Below are positions 54,072-64,000 of a DNA stretch of 64,000 bases, in pieces. Source of the DNA: Burkholderia cepacia GG4 (GTDB lineage: Bacteria; Pseudomonadota; Gammaproteobacteria; Burkholderiales; Burkholderiaceae); contig NC_018513.1 in assembly GCF_000292915.1 (NCBI RefSeq), positions 310,001 through 374,000 of the forward strand, read 5' to 3'. Each line of letters opens with the position of its first letter. Position 1 is the first letter of the stretch. The notes under the pieces were generated by a model. The model did not search any database, was not told the origin of the DNA, and was given only the letters and a program-made list of their open reading frames with translations. Position numbers and translations under genes: made by a program.

Positions 54072-56342
54072 TTAATGAGCGGTGCCGGCGGTCACCGCTT
54101 TCGCGGGGGCCGTGGCACGGAAGTTGTCGTCGCGCGGCGCGGTGGCGAGCGGCTGCGCGTCGCTGGCAGGGCGGTGCGGCCGGTGCGGGCGCCGGATCGG
54201 CGGCAGGCTCGCGGGCATCGGCGCCGCGGCGCTCGCGTCCGCCGGCAGTGCCGCGCTCGATGCAGCGGGCGCCAGCGCGGCCGAGGCGGCCTCCGCCGCG
54301 CTGGCAGCATTCGGCACGACCGGCTGCGGCAGCGCGGTGAAACCGGCCGCGACGGCGGCGGCCTTCACCGCATCGCCGATCACGGGCGCGCTCACCGGCT
54401 CGGTCGCCGACGCGGCGGCGGCTACGGCCGCGGCTTCGTTCTTCGGGTTCTGGCGGTCGACGAGGTAGTAGTCGAGCACGCGGCGCGCGATCGGGCCCGC
54501 GGCCTGCGCGCCCCAGCCGCCGTTCTCGACGACCAGCGCGATGGCGATCTGCGGATGGTCGACCGGCGCGTACGCGATGAACAGCGCGTGGTCGCGCAGG
54601 TGCTCGGCGAGCAGGTGGCCCTTGTAGTTCGAGCCCTGCAGCGAGAACACCTGCGCGGTACCGGTCTTGCCGGCCGCGAGGTACGGCGCGCCGCGGAACA
54701 CCTTGTACGCGGTGCCGGACGGGTTCTCGATCACGTTCTCCATCCCGCGCTTCACGACGTCGATGTCGGCCTGCTTGAGCGGAATCACTTCGCTTTCCTT
54801 CGGCACGGTCAGGTGGCGCCCGCGCGAGATCGGATCCTCGACTTCCTTCACGAGGTGAGGCTTCATCACGACGCCGTCGTTCGCGAGCGTCGCGGTGGCA
54901 TGGGCGAGCTGCAGGATCGTGTACGAGTTGTAGCCCTGGCCGATCCCGAGGCTGATCGTCTCGCCGTCGAACCATTTCTGCTGCGCGGCCTTCTTGAACG
55001 CCTTCTTCTTCCAGTCGGTCGACGGCAGGATCCCGCGCGCCTCGCCCTGGATGTCGATGCCGGTGATCTGGCCGAAGCCGAACGGCTTCATGAAGTTCGC
55101 GATCGCGTTCACGCCGAGGTCGCGCGCGAGCATGTAGAAGTAGGTGTCGTTCGACACCATGATCGCCTTGTTCATGTCGACCCAGCCTTGGCCCGAGCGT
55201 ACGTCGTTGCGGAACGTGTGGCCGCCGAACGTGAAGTAGCCGGGATCCTGGAAGCCCCAGCCCGGCGTGCGCTTGCCGAGCGTCAGGCCGGCCAGCGCCA
55301 TGAACGGCTTGTAGGTCGAGCCGGGCGGGTAGGTGCCGTGTAGCGGGCGGTTCAGGAGCGGCTTGTCGGGCGAGTTGTTCAGTTCGTCCCAGGTCTGCTG
55401 GTCGATGCCGTCGACGAACGAGTTCGGGTCGAAGCTCGGCGACGACACGAATGCGAGCACGTCGCCCGTCTTCGGCTCGATCGCGACGAGCGCGCCGCGC
55501 TTGCCGGCGAACGCCTGCTCGGCGACCTGCTGCAGCGCGATGTCGAGCGACAGCACGAGGTTGTTGCCGGGCGTCGCCTGCGTGCGCGACAGCGTGCGCA
55601 CCGGCCGGCCGCCGGCCGTGACCTCGACTTCCTCGAAGCCCGTCAGCCCGTGCAGTTCGGTTTCGTAGCTCTGCTCGACACCGATCTTGCCGATGTAGTC
55701 GGTGCCCTTGTAGTTGTTCGCGTCGCGGCGCGGATCGTAATGCTCCTGATCGCTGTCGTTGTCGTCGCTCATCGCGTCGATGCGATCCTGGTCGCGCTTC
55801 GAGATCCGGCCGATGTAGCCGATCACGTGCGCGGCCGTCATGCCGAGCGGGTATTGGCGGAACAGCCGTGCGCGCACGTCGACGCCGGGGAAGCGGAAGC
55901 GCTGCGCGGTGAAGCGCGCGACTTCCGCGTCGGTGAGGCGCGTGCGGATCGGCAGGCTCTCGAAGTTCTTCGAGTCTTCCTGCAGCTTCTTGAAGCGGCG
56001 GCGGTCGCGCGCGTCGATCGGGACGATCTCGGACAGCTTGTCGATCGTGTTGTCGAGCGTGTCGTCGAGCTTCGACGGCGTGATCTCGAGCGTGTACGCC
56101 GAATAGTTCTTCGCGAGGATCACGCCGTTGCGGTCGGTGATGATCCCGCGGTTCGGCACGATCGGCGCGACCGAGATGCGGTTTTCCTCGGCCTGCAGCG
56201 CGTATTTGCCGTGCTGCATCAGCTGCAGGTAGAAGAAACGGCTCGCGAGCAGCCCGAAGCAGACGAACACGAACACGCCCGCCGCCGCGACGCGCAGGCG
56301 GAACTTCGAGAGCTGCTGTTGGGTGTCGTTGAATTCGGTCAT
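54072..56342 (-). CDS. mrdA: penicillin-binding protein 2 (transpeptidase)
   Basis: The 756-residue protein has a membrane anchor (VAAAGVFVFVCFGLLASRFF), a PBP dimerisation domain (~62-255) and a transpeptidase domain with Ser342-x-x-Lys (PGSTYKPF), the SxN motif in MVSNDTYF and AAGKTGTAQ. Residues ~640-756 form an Ala/Pro/Arg-rich tail absent from E. coli PBP2 (633). It crosslinks side-wall peptidoglycan with RodA. Its gene starts 112 nt after the mreD remnant, so the disrupted region lies directly upstream. Confidence 0.95.
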   Translation of the reverse strand: MTEFNDTQQQLSKFRLRVAAAGVFVFVCFGLLASRFFYLQLMQHGKYALQAEENRISVAPIVPNRGIITDRNGVILAKNYSAYTLEITPSKLDDTLDNTIDKLSEIVPIDARDRRRFKKLQEDSKNFESLPIRTRLTDAEVARFTAQRFRFPGVDVRARLFRQYPLGMTAAHVIGYIGRISKRDQDRIDAMSDDNDSDQEHYDPRRDANNYKGTDYIGKIGVEQSYETELHGLTGFEEVEVTAGGRPVRTLSRTQATPGNNLVLSLDIALQQVAEQAFAGKRGALVAIEPKTGDVLAFVSSPSFDPNSFVDGIDQQTWDELNNSPDKPLLNRPLHGTYPPGSTYKPFMALAGLTLGKRTPGWGFQDPGYFTFGGHTFRNDVRSGQGWVDMNKAIMVSNDTYFYMLARDLGVNAIANFMKPFGFGQITGIDIQGEARGILPSTDWKKKAFKKAAQQKWFDGETISLGIGQGYNSYTILQLAHATATLANDGVVMKPHLVKEVEDPISRGRHLTVPKESEVIPLKQADIDVVKRGMENVIENPSGTAYKVFRGAPYLAAGKTGTAQVFSLQGSNYKGHLLAEHLRDHALFIAYAPVDHPQIAIALVVENGGWGAQAAGPIARRVLDYYLVDRQNPKNEAAAVAAAASATEPVSAPVIGDAVKAAAVAAGFTALPQPVVPNAASAAEAASAALAPAASSAALPADASAAAPMPASLPPIRRPHRPHRPASDAQPLATAPRDDNFRATAPAKAVTAGTAH

Positions 56343-56454
56343 GCGGTTACAGTCGATCTGGCCCGGGCGCGGCGAGCGGGCGCGGGCGAGGGGCCGCCCC
56401 GGAGCGCGGCGCGCGGCGGGCGTGGGGGCGGCGGGTATTCAAGGTCGGTCCGGC

Positions 56455-56569
56455 TCAGATGGGGCGCGTGTCGTCCGGGTCGACCGGGCGGCGTTGCGGC
56501 ATCAGCAGCAGGTGGCTCGCGATCGGCCACAGCGCGGCCTCGACGAAGCCGTCCACCCAATAGCGCCAG
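56455..56569 (-). pseudogene. mreD: mreD remnant (C-terminal ~38 codons)
   Basis: On the minus strand the codons ending at 56455 read WRYWVDGFVEAALWP, then ASHLLLMPQRRPVDP and a TRPI stop. This is the C-terminus of the MreD membrane protein, in its expected place between mreC and mrdA. All upstream codons (about three quarters of a ~170-residue protein) are missing and replaced by unrelated DNA. The frame happens to stay open into that DNA up to an ATG at 56634 (MRSVPIWRVF...), giving a 59-codon hybrid frame that is unlikely to be functional. MreD normally works with MreC in the elongasome. Confidence 0.82.
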
Positions 56570-57104
56570 TGTCGTGATGTCCCGACCGAAATGTCCGCCT
56601 TTCGAAAAACCCGCCAAATCGGAACACTGCGCATAGCGTCAGCTAGCCAAGTCCCTCGCCCCCTGCTTGCCCGGCGAACAGCAGTGTCCGACAGAAATTG
56701 GCCCGAGCACCGGCCATCGCTGCCGCCAACGCTCCGGCCAACTTCGATCGCTCTGCTTACAGATAGGTCAACTCGAGGGTCGCAGAGCCATCCAGCGCAA
56801 CGCCGCCATTGGAAAGATCCAGCTCCGGCAGCTTGTTGATCGTCGGGGTGACGGTCAGATCAGCCGAGATGGTCTTGTATGCCCCGGGCGCCGTGTTGCC
56901 CGATTCCGAGAACGATTTGCGCGCCGAGCCGTTCGCCATCAATCCCGCGCCGTCGAGCACCCACGCGTCGGAGCCAGCGGGAGCCGCCACGACGTCCAGC
57001 GCATTGCTGTCGCCGACTGCTTTATTCAGAGCCAGCGTGTAGTATAGTAGCTTCCCAAAGCCCAGGCCGAACTCACTGTCGTCACCCTTGCCACCGACGG
57101 CCGT
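56570..57104. other. foreign ~535-bp segment interrupting mreC-mreD
   Basis: This block separates the mreC 5' part from the mreD 3' part. On the minus strand 57104-56757 encodes the C-terminal ~115 residues of a DUF1120 (fimbria-associated) protein, ending DGSATLELTYL. 56756-56570 is non-coding and ends exactly at the mreD codons with TGTCGTGATGTCCC (plus strand), which contains two ATGTCC repeats and a TG end like some IS ends. Codon use (several CTA, ATA, AAA codons) is less GC-biased than in mreC. It may be a real rearrangement or an assembly chimera. Confidence 0.8.
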
Positions 57105-57812
57105 ACCCGGCGGATAGACGCCGTCGAGGCCGCTCGTGACGAGTTCGTCGCCGACCACGAGGTCGGAGCTCGTCGGCACGAAGCGCAGGTCGAGCGCATC
57201 GCCCTTCGGCGTGCCGTAGATCACGCTGCGCAGGCCGGTGCGCAGCACCTGCACCGGAATCGCGAGATCGCGGTCGGTGATCAGCGTGACTTCGGCCTGC
57301 AGCGGGAACACGCGGGTGATCTGGCCGACCACGCCGTCTTCGCTGACGACCGGCGCGCCGTTCTGGATGCCTTGCTGCGAACCCTGCCCGATCACGATCT
57401 TCTGCGTGAACGGGTCGCTCGTGTCGTACTGGATCTCGACCGGCGTCGACTGTGTCGCGATGTGCTGGCGCAGCTCGAGCACCGCACGTAGGTGCCCGTT
57501 TTCCTGCGTGAGCACCGCGGCCTGGTTGGCCTGCGTGGACAGTTGCAGGTTGCGCTTGCGCAGCGCGTCGTTCTCGTGGCGCAGCGACGCACCCGTGACG
57601 GCGATGTCGGCCGCGCCCATGAACAGGTCGCGCGGCACGAGCGCCGCGCGCTGCAGCGGGTACAGCACGGTGCCGAGCACGCCGCGGACGATTTCGAGCG
57701 TGCTGAAGCGCGCGTCCGACACGAGGAGCGCAATGGCGAGGGCGACGAAGAAGAAGAGCCGCGCGAGCGCGGGCGGGCCTTGCTTGAAGAGGGGCGGCGG
57801 ACTGTATTCCAT
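56757..57812 (-). CDS. mreC: chimeric MreC: MreC 1-236 fused to a DUF1120 C-terminus
   Basis: Residues 1-236 are MreC: membrane segment LFFFVALAIALLVSDARF, coiled coil (~75-115) and the beta-domain with SEDGVVGQITRVFPLQAEV and LVTSGLDGVYPPG. From residue 237 the chain continues in the same frame into an unrelated sequence (GGKGDDSEFGLGFGK ... TISADLTVTPTIN ... DGSATLELTYL) that looks like the end of a DUF1120 fimbrial-type protein. The MreC C-terminus, including the end of its second beta-barrel, is lost. MreC bridges MreB to PBP2 and RodA, so this form should be impaired. The start at 57812 is standard and 126 nt follow mreB. Confidence 0.82.
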   Translation of the reverse strand: MEYSPPPLFKQGPPALARLFFFVALAIALLVSDARFSTLEIVRGVLGTVLYPLQRAALVPRDLFMGAADIAVTGASLRHENDALRKRNLQLSTQANQAAVLTQENGHLRAVLELRQHIATQSTPVEIQYDTSDPFTQKIVIGQGSQQGIQNGAPVVSEDGVVGQITRVFPLQAEVTLITDRDLAIPVQVLRTGLRSVIYGTPKGDALDLRFVPTSSDLVVGDELVTSGLDGVYPPGTAVGGKGDDSEFGLGFGKLLYYTLALNKAVGDSNALDVVAAPAGSDAWVLDGAGLMANGSARKSFSESGNTAPGAYKTISADLTVTPTINKLPELDLSNGGVALDGSATLELTYL

Positions 57813-57938
57813 GGTCGGCGCCGGGCGCGTGGTGATCGGTTAAATAATGCTCAGACGCGCAAACGGCGTGGCGGTTCGTTCTGAACGAGCGATCCGGCCA
57901 CGCCGCGGGTGCGTCATGTCAAGAAACTGCCTAGACGA

Positions 57939-58982
<1,044 letters not shown>

Positions 58983-59349
58983 TCAGAATCCTGTTTCGCT
59001 CTGGGCCGGCCCTGCATAGCGAGCGCTGAGGGCGGCAGCGGAAAAAATAACAGCCTCGGGAAGCGTGGCGGAAGCGGCCGCCGCGGCGCACGAAGCTGCG
59101 AGTGATGTCTACCGGGGATCGCACGAAGCACGCACGGCTTGCCGAAGCGGGGCGAAACGGTGCGGGAAAAGGCTGCCGGGTTTGGGTCGAACGCGTAATG
59201 ATACCTTATAATTTCACGGTATTTGAATCGAAACGGGCGGTATTTTTGCCGCTTCGGCCCCGATTTTTGAGGGTGGGATCGTACCCTCCAACCCCCCGCC
59301 GCAGCGCTGCTTTTGATGTGCTGCGCAGCCTTGTTTTTCCGGTGATCGC
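58983..59349. promoter_or_regulatory. mreB-gatC divergent intergenic region
   Basis: No gene is seen in 367 bases. An AT-rich island at 59197-59227 contains TATAAT on the plus strand (59207-59212, in CCTTATAATTTC) and TATAAG on the minus strand, so promoters for gatC and mreB may overlap here. No clear -35 at standard spacing was found. Confidence 0.45.
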
Positions 59350-59649
59350 ATGGCCCTGACCCTGACCGATGTGAAACGCATCGCGCACCTGGCGCGACTC
59401 GAAATGGCCGACGCCGACGCCGAGCATATGCTCGGCCAGCTCAACGAATTCTTCGGGCTCGTCGAGCAGATGCAGGCGGTCGACACCGCCGGCATCGCGC
59501 CGCTCGCCCACCCGATCGAACAGATCCAGGAAGTCGCGCAGCGCCTGCGCGACGACGCCGTGACGGAAGTCGTCAATCGCGACGACAACCAGCGTCCGGC
59601 GCCGGCCGTCCAGGACGGCCTCTATCTCGTGCCGAAGGTGATCGAGTAA
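59350..59649 (+). CDS. gatC: Asp-tRNA(Asn)/Glu-tRNA(Gln) amidotransferase subunit C
   Basis: The 99-residue protein matches Gat[18 protein letters not shown] at the start, [19 protein letters not shown] in the middle and LRDDAVTE near the end. GatC wraps around and stabilises GatA-GatB. gatA and gatB follow in the same direction (66 and 4 nt gaps), forming one operon. Confidence 0.96.
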
Positions 59650-59715
59650 GCATTCGATGACAAGCGCGCCGGCGCCGCGCCGCGCGCCACCCAGAATTCC
59701 CAGGAAAACCACTCA

Positions 59716-61206
59716 ATGCACGCAAAAAGCCTGACCGAACTGCGCGCCGCGCTCGCCGCCAAGGAATGCTCGGCCGTCGAGCTCGCGCAGCTCTACCTGA
59801 AACGGATCGACGCGGCTCGCGACCTGAACGCGTTCGTCCACGTCGACACCGATCTGACCCTTGCGCAGGCGAAGGCCGCCGACGCCGAACTCGCGCGCGG
59901 CGCGGGCGGCGCGCTGACCGGCCTGCCGATCGCGCACAAGGACGTGTTCGTCACGCGCGGCTGGCGCTCGACCGCCGGCTCGAAGATGCTCGCGAACTAC
60001 GAGAGCCCGTTCGATGCGACCGTCGTCGCCCGCCTGCAGGCGGCCGGCATGGTCACGCTCGGCAAGACCAACATGGACGAGTTCGCGATGGGCTCGTCGA
60101 ACGAGAACTCCGCGTTCGGCGCAGTGAAGAACCCGTGGGACACCAACGCGGTGCCGGGCGGCAGCTCGGGCGGCAGCTCGGCCGCCGTCGCCGCGCGCCT
60201 TGCGCCGGCCGCGACCGGCACCGACACCGGTGGCTCGATCCGCCAGCCCGCGTCGTTCGCCGGCGTGACGGGCATCAAGCCGACCTACGGGCGCGTGTCG
60301 CGCTACGGGATGATCGCGTTCGCATCGTCGCTCGACCAGGGCGGCCCGATGGCGCAGAGCGCGTCCGACTGCGCGCTGCTGCTGAACGCGATGGCGGGCT
60401 TCGACGAGCGCGATTCGACGAGCCTCGAGCGCGATGATGAAGACTTCACGCGCCACCTCGGCCAGCCGTGGGTGGCCGGCAATGATGCGGGCAAGCCGCT
60501 CGCGGGGCTGCGCATCGGCCTGCCGAACGAGTATTTCGGCGCCGGCCTCGCCGACGACGTGCGCGCGTCGATCGACGCGGCACTCAAGCAATATGAAGCG
60601 CTCGGCGCGACGCTCGTGCCCGTGTCGCTGCCGAAGACGGAACTGTCGATCCCCGTGTACTACGTGATCGCACCGGCCGAGGCCTCGTCGAACCTGTCGC
60701 GTTTCGACGGCGTGCGCTTCGGCCACCGCGCAGCGCAGTACGGCGACCTGCTCGACATGTACAAGAAGTCGCGTGCCGAAGGCTTCGGCCCCGAGGTGAA
60801 GCGCCGGATCCTGGTCGGCGCGTACGTGCTGTCGCACGGTTACTACGACGCGTACTACCTGCAGGCGCAGAAGATCCGCCGCATCATCGCGCAGGACTTC
60901 CAGGAAGCGTTCAACTCCTGCGACGTGATCATGGGCCCGGCGTCGCCGACGGTCGCATGGGATCTCGGCGCGAAGGGCGACGATCCGGTACAGATGTATC
61001 TCGCGGATATCTACACGCTGTCGGTGAGCCTTGCCGGCCTGCCCGGCATGAGCGTGCCGTGCGGCTTCGGCGCCGGCGCGAACGCGAAGCGCCCGGTCGG
61101 TCTGCAGATCATCGGCAACTATTTCAACGAAGCCCGGATGCTGCAGGTCGCCGACGCGTTCCAGCGCGCGACCGACTGGCACAAGCAAGTTCCGGCGGGG
61201 GTGTAA
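59716..61206 (+). CDS. gatA: Asp-tRNA(Asn)/Glu-tRNA(Gln) amidotransferase subunit A
   Basis: The 496-residue amidase-signature enzyme shows the catalytic triad segments: Lys in LPIAHKDVF (~78), Ser in [13 protein letters not shown] (~155) and Ser in [14 protein letters not shown] (~178). It releases ammonia from glutamine and channels it to GatB for transamidation of misacylated tRNAs. Length and motifs are standard. Confidence 0.97.
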   Translation: MHAKSLTELRAALAAKECSAVELAQLYLKRIDAARDLNAFVHVDTDLTLAQAKAADAELARGAGGALTGLPIAHKDVFVTRGWRSTAGSKMLANYESPFDATVVARLQAAGMVTLGKTNMDEFAMGSSNENSAFGAVKNPWDTNAVPGGSSGGSSAAVAARLAPAATGTDTGGSIRQPASFAGVTGIKPTYGRVSRYGMIAFASSLDQGGPMAQSASDCALLLNAMAGFDERDSTSLERDDEDFTRHLGQPWVAGNDAGKPLAGLRIGLPNEYFGAGLADDVRASIDAALKQYEALGATLVPVSLPKTELSIPVYYVIAPAEASSNLSRFDGVRFGHRAAQYGDLLDMYKKSRAEGFGPEVKRRILVGAYVLSHGYYDAYYLQAQKIRRIIAQDFQEAFNSCDVIMGPASPTVAWDLGAKGDDPVQMYLADIYTLSVSLAGLPGMSVPCGFGAGANAKRPVGLQIIGNYFNEARMLQVADAFQRATDWHKQVPAGV

Positions 61207-61210
61207 GCAT

Positions 61211-62686
61211 ATGGCTACTCAGTGGGAAGTCGTCATCGGTCTCGAGACGCACGCGCAACTGTCGACCGTCTCGAAGATTTTCTCCGGCGCGTCGACGCAG
61301 TTCGGCGCCGAGCCGAACACGCAGGCCTGCCCGGTCGACCTGGCGCTGCCGGGCGTGCTGCCGGTGCTGAACCGCGGCGCGGTCGAGCGTGCGATCCGCT
61401 TCGGCCTCGCGATCGGCTCGACCATCGCGCCGCGCAGCATCTTCGCGCGCAAGAATTATTTCTACCCCGATCTGCCGAAGGGCTATCAGATCAGCCAGTA
61501 CGAGATTCCGGTCGTGCAGGGCGGCCAGATCACGATCCAGGTGCCCGCCAACGAAAAGGCCGGCAAGGAAGCGTACGAGAAGACCGTCAACCTGACCCGT
61601 GCGCACCTCGAGGAAGATGCGGGCAAGTCGCTGCATGAAGACTTCGCCGGGATGACGGGGATCGACCTGAACCGCGCGGGCACGCCGCTGCTCGAGATCG
61701 TCACCGAGCCGGAAATGCGCAGCGCGGCCGAGGCCGTGGCCTATGCGAAGGCGCTGCACGGGCTCGTCGTGTGGCTCGGCATCTGCGACGGCAACATGCA
61801 GGAAGGCTCGTTCCGCTGCGACGCGAACGTGTCGGTGCGCCCGGTCGGCCAGGAAAAGTTCGGAACGCGCGCCGAGATCAAGAACCTGAACTCGTTCCGG
61901 TTCCTCGAGGAAGCGATCAACTACGAAGTGCGTCGTCAGATCGAGCTGATCGAGGACGGCGGCGAAGTCGTGCAGGAAACGCGCCTCTACGATCCGGACA
62001 AGCGCGAGACGCGTTCGATGCGCAGCAAGGAAGACGCGCACGACTACCGCTACTTCCCCGACCCCGACCTGATGCCGCTCGTGATCGGCCAGGACTGGGT
62101 CGAGCGCGTGCAGGCCGGAATGCCCGAGCTGCCGGCCGCAATGCAGCAGCGCTTTGCCGAGCAGTACGGCGTGTCCGCGTACGACGCGGGTGTGCTGACG
62201 TCGAGCAAGGCGATGGCCGCATATTTCGAGGCCGTGGTCGCGAAGGCCGGCGCGGCGAACGCGAAGATCGCCGCGAACTGGCTGATGGGCGACGTGTCGT
62301 CGCAGCTGAACCGCGACGGCATCGAGATCGACGCGATTCCGGTCTCGGCCGCGCAGCTTGCACTGGTGCTGCAGCGCATCGCCGACGGCACGATCTCGAA
62401 CAAGATCGCGAAGGAAATTTTCGCGACGATCTGGGACGAGAAGGCGACCGACGAAGGGGCGGCCGACCGCATCATCGACGCGAAGGGGCTGAAGCAGATC
62501 TCCGACACCGGCGCGCTGGAAGCGATCATCGACGAAGTGCTCGCGGCGAACGCGAAGTCGGTCGAGGAATTCCGCGCGGGCAAGGAAAAGGCGTTCAACG
62601 CGCTGATCGGCCAGGCAATGAAGGCGACCAAGGGCAAGGCCAATCCGCAGCAGGTGAACGAACTGCTGAAGAAGAAACTCGGCTGA
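61211..62686 (+). CDS. gatB: Asp-tRNA(Asn)/Glu-tRNA(Gln) amidotransferase subunit B
   Basis: The 491-residue protein has the GatB core ([69 protein letters not shown]) and a C-terminal YqeY tail domain with the ending [11 protein letters not shown]. It binds the misacylated tRNA and performs the ATP-dependent transamidation. A strong terminator follows at 62715. Confidence 0.97.
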   Translation: MATQWEVVIGLETHAQLSTVSKIFSGASTQFGAEPNTQACPVDLALPGVLPVLNRGAVERAIRFGLAIGSTIAPRSIFARKNYFYPDLPKGYQISQYEIPVVQGGQITIQVPANEKAGKEAYEKTVNLTRAHLEEDAGKSLHEDFAGMTGIDLNRAGTPLLEIVTEPEMRSAAEAVAYAKALHGLVVWLGICDGNMQEGSFRCDANVSVRPVGQEKFGTRAEIKNLNSFRFLEEAINYEVRRQIELIEDGGEVVQETRLYDPDKRETRSMRSKEDAHDYRYFPDPDLMPLVIGQDWVERVQAGMPELPAAMQQRFAEQYGVSAYDAGVLTSSKAMAAYFEAVVAKAGAANAKIAANWLMGDVSSQLNRDGIEIDAIPVSAAQLALVLQRIADGTISNKIAKEIFATIWDEKATDEGAADRIIDAKGLKQISDTGALEAIIDEVLAANAKSVEEFRAGKEKAFNALIGQAMKATKGKANPQQVNELLKKKLG

Positions 62687-62714
62687 ACATGGCCGCGCGC
62701 CTGAACCGCGCCTG

Positions 62715-62758
62715 ACGACGGGCCGCCGCCGAATTCGTTCGGGGCGGCCCGTCGTTTT
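62715..62758 (+). terminator. terminator of the gatCAB operon
   Basis: A perfect 13-bp stem (62715-62727 with 62743-62755, 15-nt loop) is followed by TTTT. Confidence 0.75.
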
Positions 62759-62812
62759 GGTGCATGCGTTATCGTGTGCGCGTGTGCATTGCACCGCCCA
62801 ACGGAGGAACGA

Positions 62813-63652
62813 ATGGCGAAACAACCGTCGCTCGACGATTTCCGCGTGCCCTACAGCACGCGCGAGAAGGAAGCTGCCGCATTCAAGCTCGATGCGTTCG
62901 ATCCGGCCGCGAAGCCGTTTTCGTCGGGGTCGAAGGACGCCGACCGCGAACGGCTGACGGCCGTGTCGACGGAGCTCGACGTGCAGCAGGAGCGCCTGCA
63001 CACGCAGCAGAAGAAGCGCGTGCTGCTCGTGCTGCAGGGGATGGACACCAGCGGCAAGGACGGCACCGTGCGTGCGGTGTTCCGCGACGTCGATCCGCTC
63101 GGCCTGCGCATCGTGCCGTTCAAGGCGCCCACGCCGATCGAGGCCGCGCACGACTTCCTGTGGCGCGTGCACGCGCAGGTGCCGGCTGCCGGCGAACTCG
63201 CGATCTTCAACCGCAGCCACTACGAGGACGTGCTCGTGCCGCGCGTGCTCGAGGTCATCAGCGACAAGGAATGCGAACGCCGCTACCGGCAGATCTGTGA
63301 TTTCGAGACGATGCTCGCCGAGAACGGCACGACGATCGTCAAGTGCTTCCTGCACATCTCGAAGGACGAGCAGCGCGAGCGGCTGCAGGCGCGCATCGAC
63401 GATCCGACCAAGCACTGGAAGTTCGACATCTCCGATCTCGACGCGCGCAAGCACTGGGATGCGTACCAGTCGGCCTACCGCGATGCGCTCGCCGCGACGT
63501 CGGCCGAGCATGCGCCGTGGTACGTGATCCCGGCGAACTCGAAGACGCACCGCAACGTGATGATCGCCGAGCTGCTGCTGCGCACGATGACCGACATGAA
63601 GCTCGAATTCCCGCCGCCGAAGCCGGAACTCGAAGGCGTGAAGATCCGCTAG
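62813..63652 (+). CDS. ppk2: polyphosphate kinase 2 family protein
   Basis: The 279-residue protein has the PPK2 kinase core: Walker A LQGMDTSGKDG (~66), the VFRDVDPLGLRIVPFKAPT substrate loop and the Walker-B-like FNRSHYEDVLVPRV (~136). The single-domain short form resembles class III enzymes that transfer phosphate from polyphosphate to AMP or ADP; the class is inferred. ACGGAGGAACGA precedes ATG 62813. Confidence 0.9.
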   Translation: MAKQPSLDDFRVPYSTREKEAAAFKLDAFDPAAKPFSSGSKDADRERLTAVSTELDVQQERLHTQQKKRVLLVLQGMDTSGKDGTVRAVFRDVDPLGLRIVPFKAPTPIEAAHDFLWRVHAQVPAAGELAIFNRSHYEDVLVPRVLEVISDKECERRYRQICDFETMLAENGTTIVKCFLHISKDEQRERLQARIDDPTKHWKFDISDLDARKHWDAYQSAYRDALAATSAEHAPWYVIPANSKTHRNVMIAELLLRTMTDMKLEFPPPKPELEGVKIR

Positions 63653-63707
63653 GCTGCGATCCTGCCAAACACATCGAACCGAACTGAACTGAACAACGGA
63701 ATCCGAC

Positions 63708-64000
63708 ATGATGCGAGTGATTACCGCCAACCTGAACGGCATCCGCTCCGCCGCGAAGAAGGGCTTCTTCGAATGGCTCGGCGAACAGAATGCCGACTGC
63801 GTGTGCGTGCAGGAAATCAAGGTGTCGGCCGACGACCTGCCGGCCGAATTCGTCGAGCCGCACGGCTTCAGGAGCTATTTCCACCACGCCGAGAAGAAGG
63901 GCTACAGCGGCGCGGGCGTGTACAGCCGCCACGAGCCGGATGACGTGATCATCGGCTTCGGCAGCAGCGAATTCGATTCCGAGGGGCGCTACGTCGAGGC
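63708..64000 (+). CDS. xthA: exodeoxyribonuclease III (partial, 5' part)
   Basis: The gene starts at ATG 63708 (after CAACGGAATCCGAC) and runs off the window after 97 codons. The visible part is the ExoIII/APE1 core: VITANLNGIRSAAKKGFFEW, CVCVQEIKVSADDL with the metal-binding Glu, and HHAEKKGYSGAGVYSR. It is a DNA-repair AP endonuclease and 3'-5' exonuclease. Motifs from the His/Asp active site lie beyond the window. Confidence 0.93.
   Translation, partial: MMRVITANLNGIRSAAKKGFFEWLGEQNADCVCVQEIKVSADDLPAEFVEPHGFRSYFHHAEKKGYSGAGVYSRHEPDDVIIGFGSSEFDSEGRYVE

Noticed and set aside
52912..54975. rodA frame open far upstream into mrdA (687 codons)
   Set aside because: The upstream part is the out-of-frame shadow of mrdA; RodA homology starts at ATG 54060.
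61124..63820. 898-codon minus-strand open frame opposite gatB and ppk2
   Set aside because: Shadow of strongly conserved plus-strand genes; no recognisable domain.

Overview
The window is high-GC (about two thirds) DNA from a betaproteobacterium. Protein sequences and gene order point to Burkholderia, most likely chromosome 1 of a Burkholderia cepacia complex strain. The evidence is the housekeeping order dprA / def-fmt-lysE-htpX-rsmB-DUF4390-ntrY-ntrX / tRNA-Phe / queC-queE-queD / rodA-mrdA-mre / gatCAB, together with Burkholderia-typical small families (DUF2795, DUF4148, PXPV-repeat). I see no prophage, CRISPR array, rRNA operon or complete insertion sequence.

Layout. 1-9.7 kb: a membrane GGDEF protein cut by the window edge, small conserved proteins, speG, yaeQ, a glyoxalase-like protein, a probable small RNA carrying two anti-Shine-Dalgarno motifs, the ada-alkA alkylation-repair pair, and gshA. 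9.7-25.4 kb: lactate permease, then what looks like a phosphorus-scavenging island. It holds a phosphonate-type LysR regulator, a Tat-exported phospholipase C, a GntR regulator, a 2-aminoethylphosphonate (AEP) ABC importer (phnS-phnT-phnU) with transaminase phnW and an aminophosphonate-type FAD oxidoreductase on the minus strand, and divergent phnA-phnY on the plus strand. Together these encode AEP uptake, then PhnW (phosphonoacetaldehyde), PhnY (phosphonoacetate) and PhnA (acetate plus phosphate). 25.4-35.3 kb: a cystine/polar-amino-acid ABC importer, a hydrolase with a divergent CGNR regulator, tRNA-Lys, a thioesterase, a patatin, a 2-hydroxyacid dehydrogenase and a LysR regulator. 35.3-52.8 kb: topB, a thioredoxin-like protein, dprA, def-fmt, lysE, htpX, rsmB, ntrYX, tRNA-Phe, the preQ0 (queuosine) genes, an aldolase and a Sel1 protein. 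52.9-59 kb: the cell-shape cluster mreB-mreC-mreD-mrdA-rodA on the minus strand. 59-64 kb: gatCAB, ppk2 and the start of xthA.

The strongest anomaly is in the cell-shape cluster. About 535 bp (roughly 56570-57104) do not belong there. MreC is intact only to about residue 236 and then continues in frame into the C-terminus of an unrelated DUF1120 (fimbria-associated) protein, and only the last ~38 codons of mreD survive. The mreD junction begins with a sequence resembling an insertion-sequence end. This is either a real IS-associated rearrangement of a normally essential locus or an assembly chimera.

Other notable points are two face-to-face promoters sharing the same ~34 bp between phnS and phnA, overlapped by a 10-mer also found at the phnR promoter; the predicted anti-SD small RNA at 4.33-4.40 kb; and clustered GGCGCTnAAGCGCC palindromes upstream of the lactate permease.
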